From a virus: 29,219 nucleotides of DNA. The stretch covers positions 1 through 29,219 of IMG/VR virus record IMGVR_UViG_3300025141_000530, one strand, 5' to 3'. Under the pieces are notes generated by a model, which was given only the letters and a program-made list of their open reading frames with translations, searched no databases and was not told where the DNA came from. Made by a program: the position numbers and the translations under genes. Below are positions 7,288 to 15,629 of the stretch, in pieces (position 1 is the stretch's first letter; each line of letters begins with the position of its first letter).

Positions 7288-7686
7288 ATGGCAACAAAAT
7301 GGCCCGAACCAGGATTAGCTAATGTTGGTTCATACCAAGTCGCTGGCCAACCATATGTTAGTGGTTCAACATCACTAGCTGCAGCACAGGAATTAAAATT
7401 TGCATTTCCATATGTAACAAAGACTGTTACTGTAGTTAACCATTCTACCTACGCAGTCCGAGTACACTTTAATTCAACGAGTTCGGGAGCCGTAGTTCAG
7501 CATGTTCATTATGTAGAGCTTGACAGCGATGAAGATTCGTATACGTTTAATGCTAAATGCAAGGAAATTTATGTTTCAGCGCCATCTGGTAACGGCGGCG
7601 CTGCAGACTTTAGAGTAGTTGCTGAACTCACAAGTATTCCCACAACCAGCATGTATCCTCTAACTGGTTCAGGACTAACGGATTAA
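7288..7686 (+). CDS. Putative capsid/virion surface (decoration) protein
   Basis: A 132-residue protein with beta-rich composition and no signal or membrane segment. Landmarks are GLANVGSYQVAGQPYVSGS, FPYVTKTVTVVNHSTYAVRV, HFNSTSSG, DSDEDSYTFNAKCKEIYVS and a C-terminal PLTGSGLTD. I recall similar small proteins in environmental T4-like phages with no assigned function. A compact single-domain beta protein with its own candidate promoter and strong TAGGAG site, located in the head gene block, suggests an abundant virion protein such as a decoration protein or fibre base. This is inference. It is followed after 14 bases by the large repeat protein. Confidence 0.85.
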   Translation: MATKWPEPGLANVGSYQVAGQPYVSGSTSLAAAQELKFAFPYVTKTVTVVNHSTYAVRVHFNSTSSGAVVQHVHYVELDSDEDSYTFNAKCKEIYVSAPSGNGGAADFRVVAELTSIPTTSMYPLTGSGLTD

Positions 7687-7700
7687 AGGAGAAATATATT

Positions 7701-10112
7701 ATGGGATTTGGTTCTGGAGGTGGCGAGGGGTTTAGCCCCGGAAGAAATGATGTAAGTGGAGACTTCACAGTTGCTGGTAATATATCAGCTTCGTCCGGTG
7801 TTTCAGCCGGCTCGTTTACAGGCGATGGCTCCAACCTTACTAATGTAGGTGGCGGATCCATTACAATTACTGTTGGCAATAGTCTTGCTAGTGGCACCGG
7901 TAACCGTGTGCTTTATCAAGATAGTTCCGACGAATTAGCCGAAAGTGCTAATCTTACATTTAATGGGACCACCTTAGCGGTTGCAACTATCGATGTGAAT
8001 GGTGGTGCAATTGATGGAGCAGCAATTGGCGCTAATTCACGCGCCGCCGGTAACTTTACCACTCTAGACGCAAACGGAAATGTTACTCTCGGTAACGCCG
8101 TAGGAGATGTCATAACAGTTACAGGACAACTAACTGCCTCTTCTGAGGTTAAATTTTCAGATGATGTTGTGTTCGCCGCTGGTTCAACCTTCGCTGGTAC
8201 AACGATTGCCAACTTAGGTACGGTTTCCGCTGCCACTTCAATAACTGCTACAGATTTAATTGGCACCAATGTCGATGGTATTATTGGCGCTGACACTGCC
8301 CGCGCTGGTACTTTCGCAGCTATTGTTGGCACAAGCCTTGACGTCGGTGATGGCAATATAGCCAATGTGGGAGATATTGATTGCGATACTATTAGTGTTG
8401 CGGATACTGCGAATGGCCTTGATGTACAATTCGGTGGCGCCACGACAACCAACAAGATCTCGCTAACCGATGATCTTGCGGATGCTCTTAATATTACCGA
8501 AGGTAGTAATTCTTATTTGAAGTTTACAACCTCAGACGGCTCAGAACAAATTGTTTTTGGAAAAGGTTCGACATTTAACGGCACGACTATTGCCGATTTA
8601 GGAACTGTGACAACTGCCACTTCAATAACTGCTACAGATTTAATTGGCACTAATGTCGATGGTATTATTGGCGCTGACACTGCTCGCGCTGGTACATTTA
8701 CTACTGTGACTGCGAATGGAAACGTAACCCTAGGAAACGCATCTACGGATGTTGTGACCATAACAGGTCAAGTGACCTCTTCTGCAGACGTGCTTTTTAC
8801 TGGAGATGTTCTTTGCCAGGGCGATGTTAATCTTGGGAATGCCGCAGGAGACATTGTAACCATAGCGGGACAATTAACCGCTTCGTCGGAAGTTAAATTT
8901 TCAGATGATGTTGTGTTCGGTGCCGGCTCGACGTTTGCCGGCACTACGATTGCTAACCTTGGTACTGTGACGACTGCTACTTCAATAACTGCTACAGATT
9001 TAATTGGCACCAATGTCGATGGTATTATTGGCGCTGACACTGCCCGCGCTGGTACTTTCGCAGCTATTGTTGGCACAAGCCTTGACGTCGGTGATGGCAA
9101 TATCACAAACGCTGGTGACATAAACTGCGATAGCGTTAGCGTTGATGATGCGGCAGTCGGACTTGATATCGCTTTCGGGGGCAACAACACACTAAACAAG
9201 ATCTCGCTAACCGATGATCTTGCCGACGCCCTTAATATTAACGAAGGCGGCACTTCTTATTTGAAGTTTACCACCACAGATGGTTCAGAACAAATTGTTT
9301 TTGGAAAAGGTTCGACATTTAACGGCACGACCATTGCTGATTTAGGCACTGTGACGACTGCTACTTCGATAACCGCTACAGATTTAATTGGCACTAATAT
9401 CGATGGTATTATTGGCGCTGACACTGCTCGCGCTGGTACATTTACTACTGTGACTGCGAATGGAAACGTTATTATTGGCGATGCTGACGCCGACACAGTA
9501 ACGATAAATGGCGCCCCATCAATTGTTGGCGTATCTAATGGAGCAGCCGCAAGCCTATATTTCAAAGCAGATGAAGGTGGTGCCGATGCTGGAGATGAAT
9601 GGGAATTTAAAGGCGCAGACGCAGGCACATTTACTATCGGTAACGATGTGGCATCAGCGGGTAGCTACGTTTCTCAAATGACGCTTTATCCCCATGCCAC
9701 ACAGACTGGCTCCATGACACAAATTCATGGTCATTTTATTTCGGACAAATTCTTTGTAGTTCAGGGCGCTGAAACAACTCTGCCCGATGACGCTACTGCT
9801 ATAGCGACTACTGATATATTAGCAGGGATTTCAAAATGTACCCCCGGCTCCGGAAGAGCAAAAGACCTTCCAGCAGCCATAGAGATTGTTGGCGCGATTA
9901 CTAACCCATCTGTCGGCATGGCTTTTGATTGGACTGTTATAAATTTAGCGAGTGGGGGAGGCTTATCTGTAACTCTCGGTGATCCAGGTGGCGCGGGACT
10001 CACTACTGTGGGAGACCTCGTTATTCAAGATGGAGCTTCTGCAACATTTAGATTCAGGTTTACGAACGTTGGGGACACCACAGAGGCAGTCACTATTTAC
10101 AGGATAGGCTAA
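7701..10112 (+). CDS. Repeat-built tail-fibre/adhesin-like protein
   Basis: An 803-residue low-Cys protein rich in Gly, Thr, Ala and Asp. A glycine-rich start (MGFGSGGGEGFSPGRND) leads into beta-repeat modules. SAGSFTGDGSNLTNV and ESANLTFNGTTL are shared with neighbouring genes. IGTNVDGIIGADTARAGTF occurs four times (the last with Ile for Val) and resembles the Gly-x-x-x-x-Ala-Gly-x-Phe motif of phage fibre shafts. Bases 8076-9563 are two 744-bp copies. About residues 620-803 form a distinct C-terminal domain ending in AVTIYRIG, probably the receptor-binding or trimerising tip. GGAG precedes the ATG. Fibre-type function is well supported by architecture; whether it sits on head, neck or tail is unknown. 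Confidence 0.88.
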   Translation: MGFGSGGGEGFSPGRNDVSGDFTVAGNISASSGVSAGSFTGDGSNLTNVGGGSITITVGNSLASGTGNRVLYQDSSDELAESANLTFNGTTLAVATIDVNGGAIDGAAIGANSRAAGNFTTLDANGNVTLGNAVGDVITVTGQLTASSEVKFSDDVVFAAGSTFAGTTIANLGTVSAATSITATDLIGTNVDGIIGADTARAGTFAAIVGTSLDVGDGNIANVGDIDCDTISVADTANGLDVQFGGATTTNKISLTDDLADALNITEGSNSYLKFTTSDGSEQIVFGKGSTFNGTTIADLGTVTTATSITATDLIGTNVDGIIGADTARAGTFTTVTANGNVTLGNASTDVVTITGQVTSSADVLFTGDVLCQGDVNLGNAAGDIVTIAGQLTASSEVKFSDDVVFGAGSTFAGTTIANLGTVTTATSITATDLIGTNVDGIIGADTARAGTFAAIVGTSLDVGDGNITNAGDINCDSVSVDDAAVGLDIAFGGNNTLNKISLTDDLADALNINEGGTSYLKFTTTDGSEQIVFGKGSTFNGTTIADLGTVTTATSITATDLIGTNIDGIIGADTARAGTFTTVTANGNVIIGDADADTVTINGAPSIVGVSNGAAASLYFKADEGGADAGDEWEFKGADAGTFTIGNDVASAGSYVSQMTLYPHATQTGSMTQIHGHFISDKFFVVQGAETTLPDDATAIATTDILAGISKCTPGSGRAKDLPAAIEIVGAITNPSVGMAFDWTVINLASGGGLSVTLGDPGGAGLTTVGDLVIQDGASATFRFRFTNVGDTTEAVTIYRIG
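8076..8819 (+). repeat. Intragenic tandem duplication, copy 1 (744 bp)
   Basis: First copy of a 248-codon unit. Landmark words recur exactly 744 bases later: 8235 to 8979 and 8619 to 9363. Within the copy, a related half-unit recurs after 384 bases, giving an A-B pattern. Confidence 0.85.
8820..9563 (+). repeat. Intragenic tandem duplication, copy 2 (744 bp)
   Basis: Second copy. From about 8979 to 9104 it is almost identical in DNA to 8235-8360. Other parts have diverged, mainly at the segment after DVGDGNI and at the 3' end near 9470-9563. Confidence 0.82.
10092..10100 (+). promoter_or_regulatory. Candidate late-promoter element (ACTATTTAC)
   Basis: An exact copy of ACTATTTAC, as at 7249, in the last codons of the large fibre gene and 57 bases before the GTG start at 10149. 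It also encodes Thr-Ile-Tyr, so coding constraint could explain it. Confidence 0.33.
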
Positions 10113-10148
10113 TTATATATGCTAGTTTTAATCGATGGGAGTATTTAA

Positions 10149-10826
10149 GTGGCCAATTTTGGATGGGCATATATAGATTGTGCAGATAGTGGATCCGGCG
10201 GCCAAGCTGCGGGCCCCCCAGGCGCCGTACAATTTCTTACGGGCTCGAATGCTACCAGCGGATCCTCACAATTTCTGTATCACACTGCTGCTTATGGTAG
10301 TTACGCTGCTAGCACTCTAGTTTTAAGTGGTACGTTGGCTGTGGCCGGAACCATTAGTGCTAGCCATTATCATGTTGAGAATGTAACTGAAATTGACTCT
10401 AGCGGTTCAACATATTTTGGAGATACCGATGGTGATATTCACATTAGAACCGGAAGTATGCTCGTTGGCACAGCAAGCGCCGGCAGCATTTTAGAAGTAA
10501 GTACTGCTACTAGCCAAGTTAAAGTTTTGGGATTTGCCGGCGCATATACACGCGTAACAGATACCACTGGTATCACTAGTTCGAATGTTTCCTATATATA
10601 TGGAATCTCTGCGGCAGGTAATGTAGACTTTAGATTACACAGTGCTAGTACGGCCAACTCTGGAGGGATATACGTTATTAAAGATGAGGTTTCTAGTCGG
10701 ACTGGACAGATCACTGTTCAAACGTCTGCAACAGAAACCATTGATGGAGCCGCAACATATCAATTATCCGGTAGTTACCCTGCGATTAGTTTATACTCAA
10801 ATGGTGCAAACTGGTTTGTATTCTAA
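10149..10826 (+). CDS. Fibre-like virion protein with YVIKDE/TIDG C-terminal domain
   Basis: A 225-residue protein beginning at GTG, supported by GGGAG 7 bases upstream; no ATG fits. The N-terminus (MANFGWAYIDCADSGSGG) looks like an attachment segment. The middle holds beta-repeat-like sequence (TLAVAGTISASHYHVENVTE). The C-terminal half (about 140-225) contains IYVIKDE, ETIDGAATY, AISLYSNGANWFVF and matches the C-terminus of the next gene, so these are paralogous tips. The downstream gene follows after 19 bases. A short fibre or fibre-accessory role is likely; the receptor is unknown. Confidence 0.83.
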   Translation: MANFGWAYIDCADSGSGGQAAGPPGAVQFLTGSNATSGSSQFLYHTAAYGSYAASTLVLSGTLAVAGTISASHYHVENVTEIDSSGSTYFGDTDGDIHIRTGSMLVGTASAGSILEVSTATSQVKVLGFAGAYTRVTDTTGITSSNVSYIYGISAAGNVDFRLHSASTANSGGIYVIKDEVSSRTGQITVQTSATETIDGAATYQLSGSYPAISLYSNGANWFVF

Positions 10827-10845
10827 TGAAGGGAGTTCCTACTAA

Positions 10846-11550
10846 ATGGCGTATAATGTATTATCGGGAACCGTATATCTCCCAGGCGAATTATTATCAG
10901 AAGGACAAGTATCGTCAAGTAATTTCGTTGGCGATGGACAGAACTTATCAAACGTTATTCGAATTACTTCGAATCCGACAAACAATTATCTCCTTACCGT
11001 AGGCGCCAATGCCAATAGCATAGTTGGAGAGCCCAACTTAATCTTTAATGGTACCACTCTAACTCTTGCCGGCAATCTCACCGCTAGTGTAGGAATTTCT
11101 GCTTCTTATTTTCAAGGCGATGGAAGCCAACTTGCAAACATTGCAACTTCTCCGGGCGGGTCAAGTGGCTCTATTCAAGTTAATGATGGCAGCAGTTTTG
11201 TTGGCAATACAAACTTAGTATTTACAAATAGAGTTCTACAGGTCAGCGGCGGACTTACACACGCTAGACGCTATCTCGCAGCAAATGCCACAGCTTCACT
11301 TACAGATTATTATATTGGTATAAATTCTACTGGTGCCACTGTAGATTTTTTTCTTTTAAATGCAGCTAGCTGCTCTTCTGGCCAAACATATGTTATAAAA
11401 GACGAAGGCGGCGCCGCAAATACTAACAATATAACCATTCGAGCCAGCGGATCCCAAACTATTGATGGTGAAAATTCGATAGTTTTGGAGTCGTCATACA
11501 CAGCAATCTCGCTTTATTGTAATGGCGTCGATAAATATTTCATATACTAA
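10846..11550 (+). CDS. Fibre-like virion protein, paralogue of its upstream neighbour
   Basis: A 234-residue protein. The start MAYNVLSGTVYLPGE resembles that of the gene at 12819 (MAYNTLRGTVNFS). Two fibre modules follow, with SSSNFVGDGQNLSNV near residue 24, EPNLIFNGTTLTLAG and SASYFQGDGSQLANI near residue 85. The C-terminal domain (TYVIKDE, QTIDGENS, AISLYCNGVDKYFIY) matches the upstream gene. AGGGAG precedes the ATG. It thus combines the N-terminal type of one paralogue with the C-terminal type of another, consistent with modular exchange among adhesin genes. Function is inferred from architecture. Confidence 0.83.
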   Translation: MAYNVLSGTVYLPGELLSEGQVSSSNFVGDGQNLSNVIRITSNPTNNYLLTVGANANSIVGEPNLIFNGTTLTLAGNLTASVGISASYFQGDGSQLANIATSPGGSSGSIQVNDGSSFVGNTNLVFTNRVLQVSGGLTHARRYLAANATASLTDYYIGINSTGATVDFFLLNAASCSSGQTYVIKDEGGAANTNNITIRASGSQTIDGENSIVLESSYTAISLYCNGVDKYFIY

Positions 11551-11570
11551 AAATTTAAGCATATGAGATT

Positions 11571-11580
11571 ACTACTTATA
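11571..11580 (+). promoter_or_regulatory. Candidate late-promoter element, variant (ACTACTTATA)
   Basis: ACTACTTATA in the 101-base gap before the gene at 11652, 81 bases before its ATG. It differs from ACTATTTATA at one position. The remainder of the gap shows only the TAGGAGG ribosome site. Confidence 0.27.
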
Positions 11581-11651
11581 AGAGAACGGGATTGGTGTAT
11601 CTTAGCATATTAATTTTGTTTGCCTGATAAACATGTAGGAGGGTTTTAAAT

Positions 11652-12692
11652 ATGGCTTTTAAATTTCAACTAGGCGATGCTGTGATGAGCGGGTCCTTAG
11701 AACAAGAAGGGGATATCAATATTGATGGTGGTGTCTATAAGCTGGACGGCGCTCTTATTATTGAGACGAACAGAGACTTTCTCCCTAGAGCAATTAGTGC
11801 TAGCGCAGAGATTTCCAGTTCTGCCCAAGGTCTCTTTAAGACGCTTACTATAGAAGATGTTTCTGGACTAGCCGGCGATATGCTGGATGCTTCAGGATAT
11901 CCCAGCAAGCTTACTGTAGATTTGTCGGAAGCTGCCGCGGCCTCTATTGCCGCAGGCGACTATGTAACCTTCCTCGACGGCGGCGAGTCCGGCACCCTGA
12001 AAAAGGGTAGCATTAACGACGTAGCTAATTTGTTTGCCGGAACCGTTACTGCCACTGGTCTTGCTGATACCAGTGGTGTCATGTCTGTGGAAATTCACAG
12101 CTTGGACGCAGAGACGATAGCAACGGGTGATACCCTCGCCTTCTCGGATGTTGGTGATAATGGTCTTCACAAGGAAACTATTGACGATCTGTTCGGCATT
12201 GGCCCTGCATTGGTAACCGAGGAGGCCATGGTCGTTGCCGACGACTATATAACATTCCTCGACGGCGGCGCCACTGGAGAATGTAAGAAAGAAAAGTGGG
12301 CAGACATTGCCGCGCTAATCGCTGGCTCGGGTATTTCTGCTACTAACGGCGTCCTTGCTGCCACCGGCGGCTCAAGTCTTGATGTCCAGTGGATTGGCAA
12401 CGAGAATGGAAGCATCACTGGTGGATTAACTTTTGGAGCCGTTACTTTAAACGCCAATCGCGTTTGGACTCTTCCATCGGGAAGCAATGGAGACGTTGTG
12501 CGTGTTAAAGCTCCCGCTTTGGGTGGCAACACTTTGACGATTAGTGGTGCGTATGCTGCTGTCACAAATGGTCCTTATGTCGATAACGAGGCACACGGAG
12601 CAATTATTGAATCTGATTTTGCTTCCATTACTTTGGTTTATGCAACTTCTTCGGCTGGTGGATTAGGTAGAGATCAGTGGTATATTATTTAA
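11652..12692 (+). CDS. Fibre/structural protein with F-x-D-x-G repeats
   Basis: A 346-residue protein. The N-terminus (MAFKFQLGDAVMSGSLEQEG) differs from its neighbours. The middle carries three related segments: YVTFLDGGESGTLKKGSIND, LAFSDVGDNGLHKETIDD and YITFLDGGATGECKKEKWAD. All read Phe-x-Asp-x-Gly-x-x-Gly followed by a Lys-led helix, a repeat I associate with environmental phage fibre or virion proteins. The C-terminus (VWTLPSGSNGDVVRVKAP...RDQWYII) looks like a beta tip domain. A TAGGAGGG site precedes the ATG. A strong terminator follows the stop by about 35 bases, ending this unit. Confidence 0.84.
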   Translation: MAFKFQLGDAVMSGSLEQEGDINIDGGVYKLDGALIIETNRDFLPRAISASAEISSSAQGLFKTLTIEDVSGLAGDMLDASGYPSKLTVDLSEAAAASIAAGDYVTFLDGGESGTLKKGSINDVANLFAGTVTATGLADTSGVMSVEIHSLDAETIATGDTLAFSDVGDNGLHKETIDDLFGIGPALVTEEAMVVADDYITFLDGGATGECKKEKWADIAALIAGSGISATNGVLAATGGSSLDVQWIGNENGSITGGLTFGAVTLNANRVWTLPSGSNGDVVRVKAPALGGNTLTISGAYAAVTNGPYVDNEAHGAIIESDFASITLVYATSSAGGLGRDQWYII

Positions 12693-12727
12693 TCATCCAT
12701 AATAATATTGATTATTAGTAACCTATA

Positions 12728-12757
12728 GGGCGTTCTTTTCGGGAGCGCTCTTTTTTT
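12728..12757 (+). terminator. Rho-independent terminator
   Basis: GGGCGTTC (12728-12735) pairs with GAGCGCTC (12743-12750) with two G-U pairs. The loop is 7 bases, followed by TTTTTTT. It follows the gene at 11652, and a candidate promoter element begins 4 bases later. Confidence 0.88.
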
Positions 12758-12760
12758 ATA

Positions 12761-12770
12761 ACTATTTATA
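12761..12770 (+). promoter_or_regulatory. Candidate late-promoter element (ACTATTTATA)
   Basis: Exact ACTATTTA directly after a terminator and 58 bases before the ATG at 12819. Its reverse complement contains TATAAATA, the T4 late-promoter word, but all genes here read the other way. Confidence 0.42.
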
Positions 12771-12792
12771 TAAGAAAGTTTGCTAATAATAA

Positions 12793-12802
12793 TCTATTTA
12801 TA
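12793..12802 (+). promoter_or_regulatory. Second candidate element (TCTATTTATA)
   Basis: A near copy of the same element, 32 bases after the first and 26 bases before the ATG at 12819, giving a tandem pair in one gap. Confidence 0.33.
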
Positions 12803-12818
12803 GTGAAAGAGGTAAAAA

Positions 12819-14300
12819 ATGGCTTATAATACACTTCGTGGAACTGTTAATTTTTCAAGTTCTCCCACCGGCTCTATTGAGAGCATGGTTGATGATTATA
12901 GTAATCAAACTATTGGCGGAAGTAAAGTTTTTTCAAGTACGCTATCCGCCAGCGCTGTTACAATCAATGCTGGTTCACTTGTACCCCCCGCGATTACGAG
13001 TATTAGTAACGATGGCGCGAACCGCATTCTAGTATCTGATGGCGATGGCACGGCAACAGCAGACGCCGGCTTTACATTCAACGGAACACGGATGTCTACG
13101 ACAACAGAATTGACTGCATCTGTCTTTTCTGGTTCTGGTGCGGGTCTAACAAGTGTGTCCTTAGAACCACACAAGGTTTCTGGCCAGTTGTCCGCTTCAA
13201 ATATATATATTGGAGATGGATTAGGAGCCTCCAGCGAAAAAATAGTAGCAGTAGGAGACGATGGGATTACAGTTGGGGCATCTGGTGTATCAGTAGATTT
13301 AGCATCCAACTCTGGCTTATCATTCGCAGCCGCTGGCTTGTTAGTATCACCAGCGTCGGCATCAGCAAAGGCCGCCCTTGCTGCAAACGATAAGATTTTA
13401 ATTGGCGACAGCGCCGCCGGCGGAACAAAGAACTCTACAATAACTGTGCTTAAGAATTATATGCAGGATAATATTACCCAAACTGTTGACGGCTATACGA
13501 ATGGATCAGACAATCGGATTATAACATCAACCAACGCATCAGCAATCAACGCTGAAGCTAATTTTACTTTTAATGGAGGTACACTTAGTCTTACTGGAGA
13601 TATGAGTTCTAGTCTGGGAATTACCGCATCCTATTTTGCCGGAGACGGTAGCCGATTATCGGGCCTCCCAACAGCCGCAGTTACGTCTTATACAAATGCA
13701 GCAGACAACAGGGTTATAACGTCTGTTGATTCTAGCACGGTTAATTCTGAAGCTAATCTAACTTTTGATGGTTCAACACTTACGGTAACAGGAAATCTTT
13801 CAGGGTCTGGCAACATTTCCGGCTCTTACTTCTTTGGGGATGCCTCTAATTTAACGAATGTTGGTGCTGGCGATAGTGCTGAGATTGCGATCTATGGTGC
13901 TAATGGAACTTTGGCGTCTGACGGCGCATTTGTAATCAATTCAGGCGGCGGCGCCGAAACCGCTTATCTAACTGCTTCTAACTTGGCTGTGTCATATGAC
14001 GCTCACCTTAACGGTGGGACATACCAGAAATATATCATTAAAACAACAAACTATGCATTGAATACGCATGACCATATTGTTTATTTATCGGGCGCCGCCC
14101 TAACAGCGTCATTACCTGCCGCGGTCACCGTTAATTCAATTATTTATCATATTAAAAACATCCACGGTGATGTGACAGCCTTAATAGAACCTGACGGTAG
14201 TGAAACAATTGAAGGGATCCCTACTAAGGTTCTTGGTCCCGCTGATAGTACTAAAATACAATCCATCAATAATGATCGATGGGTAATATTAGGCGACTAG
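12819..14300 (+). CDS. Multi-module fibre/adhesin-like protein
   Basis: A 493-residue protein with a MAYNTLRGTVNF start. At least three copies of a module of about 50-70 residues are visible: NRILVSDGDG...FTFNGTRM...TASVFSGSGAGLTSV; NRIITSTNAS...NFTFNGGTL...TASYFAGDGSRLSGL; NRVITSVDSS...NLTFDGSTL...SGSYFFGDASNLTNV. The C-terminal domain has YHIKNIHGDVTALIEPDGSE then TIEGIPTKVL and ends DRWVILGD, a distant version of the YVIKDE/TIDG tips upstream. AGAGGT precedes the ATG. It forms its own unit, preceded by a terminator and two candidate promoter elements. Function as a fibre or adhesin is inferred from modules; the attachment site is unknown. Confidence 0.85.
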   Translation: MAYNTLRGTVNFSSSPTGSIESMVDDYSNQTIGGSKVFSSTLSASAVTINAGSLVPPAITSISNDGANRILVSDGDGTATADAGFTFNGTRMSTTTELTASVFSGSGAGLTSVSLEPHKVSGQLSASNIYIGDGLGASSEKIVAVGDDGITVGASGVSVDLASNSGLSFAAAGLLVSPASASAKAALAANDKILIGDSAAGGTKNSTITVLKNYMQDNITQTVDGYTNGSDNRIITSTNASAINAEANFTFNGGTLSLTGDMSSSLGITASYFAGDGSRLSGLPTAAVTSYTNAADNRVITSVDSSTVNSEANLTFDGSTLTVTGNLSGSGNISGSYFFGDASNLTNVGAGDSAEIAIYGANGTLASDGAFVINSGGGAETAYLTASNLAVSYDAHLNGGTYQKYIIKTTNYALNTHDHIVYLSGAALTASLPAAVTVNSIIYHIKNIHGDVTALIEPDGSETIEGIPTKVLGPADSTKIQSINNDRWVILGD

Positions 14301-14354
14301 TTTAATGTATACCAATATTATAGTCGATTATTAGGGATTTTAGAACTTTAAAAC

Positions 14355-14364
14355 ACTATTTATT
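14355..14364 (+). promoter_or_regulatory. Candidate late-promoter element (ACTATTTATT)
   Basis: An exact ACTATTTA copy in the 94-base gap before the scaffold gene, 40 bases before its ATG. It could drive scaffold and major capsid protein together, since no such element lies between those two. Confidence 0.42.
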
Positions 14365-14394
14365 TTGAATTAATGTAATTTTAGGAGCATATTA

Positions 14395-15591
14395 ATGTCT
14401 AGTTTGTTAAGAGACGCTATTGTAGATGCAAAAGCACTTCGTGAAGCCGCCCTCAAAAACGCAGAAACAACGGTGATTGACAAATACTCAGAAGAAGTTC
14501 GTCAGACACTAAATCAACTTTTAGAACAAGACGAAGCAGAAGTGCCTGAGCTTGATCTTGGCGCCCCCACTGACCCTGCGGCCGAACCCGGCGCCGAATT
14601 AGATCTCGGAGCACCCGCGGCCCCGGGCCTTGACCCCGGCGCCCCCATAGAGGAAACAACCCCTGGAGAAGAAATTGTTGAAGATGTCCCTCTTGCGGCA
14701 ACCGACAATTTTTCTGAAAATGAAGGCGAAAATTTAGATCATCTGCCCGCATCAGGAAAAGAAGTTGATATAGAGATTAACTTAGACGCTCTTCAGGAAA
14801 CTGTTCGTCAGCTTCAAGATGAACAAGAAATTATTCTTAGTGAAGCGACCCTTATCTCAATGTTTTCTGAAGGCGCAGAAGCCTCCGCGATACAGGATAA
14901 ATTATCTGGTTATGGCGGTACTGAATCCGATCCTGAAGCTGAAGAAGAAACTACCGATGTTGATCCAAGCCAAGGATATGGCGCTGAAGAGGAAGAGACT
15001 TCAACACAAAATGAAGAATTAGACATTTCCGATGAGATGATAGATTCCATCGTAGAAAAACTTACAGTCGATATGGGCGCTTCCCTGGTTGGTTGGGCCG
15101 GCCGTTCCTCAGAGGATATGAAATATCAAATTGAGAAAGAGCTAGCGCGCAGACGCAGCACCGACATCGAAGAAGAATTAGAAGCTTTAAAGAAGGCTCA
15201 AGAAGAGTTGATTTTCGAAAATAATCAACTTAAAGAGTCACTTAAACAACACAAGCAAGCAACTGTAGAGTTGAGAGAAGGTCTACAACATGTAAACCTT
15301 TCCAATGCTCGCTTGCTTTACACGAACCGTGTTTTGAGAAATACCTCCCTAAATGAGCGGCAAAAGTCAAAAATTGCCGACGCTATTTCAAAAGCTGGTT
15401 CAGTAACAGAGGCGAAAACGATATATCACACGCTTGAAAACGCAACGCCGGCGGCCACCAAGGCTACCCCACAATCGTTGAGTGAAGCAATTGGTCGTCG
15501 TAGAACTTCCGTTATTCGTGCTTCTCGTCAAGAGAGCACACCATCCGATCCATTAGCGGAGCGGATGAAAAAACTAGCAGGTATTAAGTAA
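14395..15591 (+). CDS. gp22: Prohead scaffold protein, T4 gp22-like
   Basis: Internal scaffold around which the capsid shell forms; the protease degrades it before packaging. Called from position directly before the major capsid gene, strong acidity, and a long probable coiled coil (about residues 245-310) flanked by flexible segments. The end, ERMKKLAGIK, resembles scaffold C-termini in T4-like phages as I recall them. Residues about 50-85 form an acidic Pro/Ala/Gly tract with ELDLGAP twice. Consensus gp21 cut sites are visible (ILSE-A, SLSE-A, both Leu-x-Glu-Ala). At 398 residues it is longer than T4 gp22 (269). A TAGGAG site precedes the ATG. Direct sequence identity to T4 gp22 cannot be judged by eye. 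Confidence 0.82.
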   Translation: MSSLLRDAIVDAKALREAALKNAETTVIDKYSEEVRQTLNQLLEQDEAEVPELDLGAPTDPAAEPGAELDLGAPAAPGLDPGAPIEETTPGEEIVEDVPLAATDNFSENEGENLDHLPASGKEVDIEINLDALQETVRQLQDEQEIILSEATLISMFSEGAEASAIQDKLSGYGGTESDPEAEEETTDVDPSQGYGAEEEETSTQNEELDISDEMIDSIVEKLTVDMGASLVGWAGRSSEDMKYQIEKELARRRSTDIEEELEALKKAQEELIFENNQLKESLKQHKQATVELREGLQHVNLSNARLLYTNRVLRNTSLNERQKSKIADAISKAGSVTEAKTIYHTLENATPAATKATPQSLSEAIGRRRTSVIRASRQESTPSDPLAERMKKLAGIK

Positions 15592-15629
15592 AATTAATAC
15601 AAATACATTAACATAGGAGGTATTTTAAA

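Noticed and set aside
7916-9628. Several minus-strand ORFs of 80-180 residues opposite the fibre gene
   Set aside because: They repeat with the fibre duplication and are composition-driven shadows with no family resemblance.
10642-10845. 67-residue + strand ORF overlapping the end of the gene at 10149
   Set aside because: Alternate-frame shadow of a well-supported gene; no ribosome site, and composition unlike its neighbours.
12761-12770. TATAAATA on the minus strand as a T4 late promoter
   Set aside because: It would transcribe away from all genes here. The same element at other sites does not keep TATAAATA, so a + strand element is more likely.
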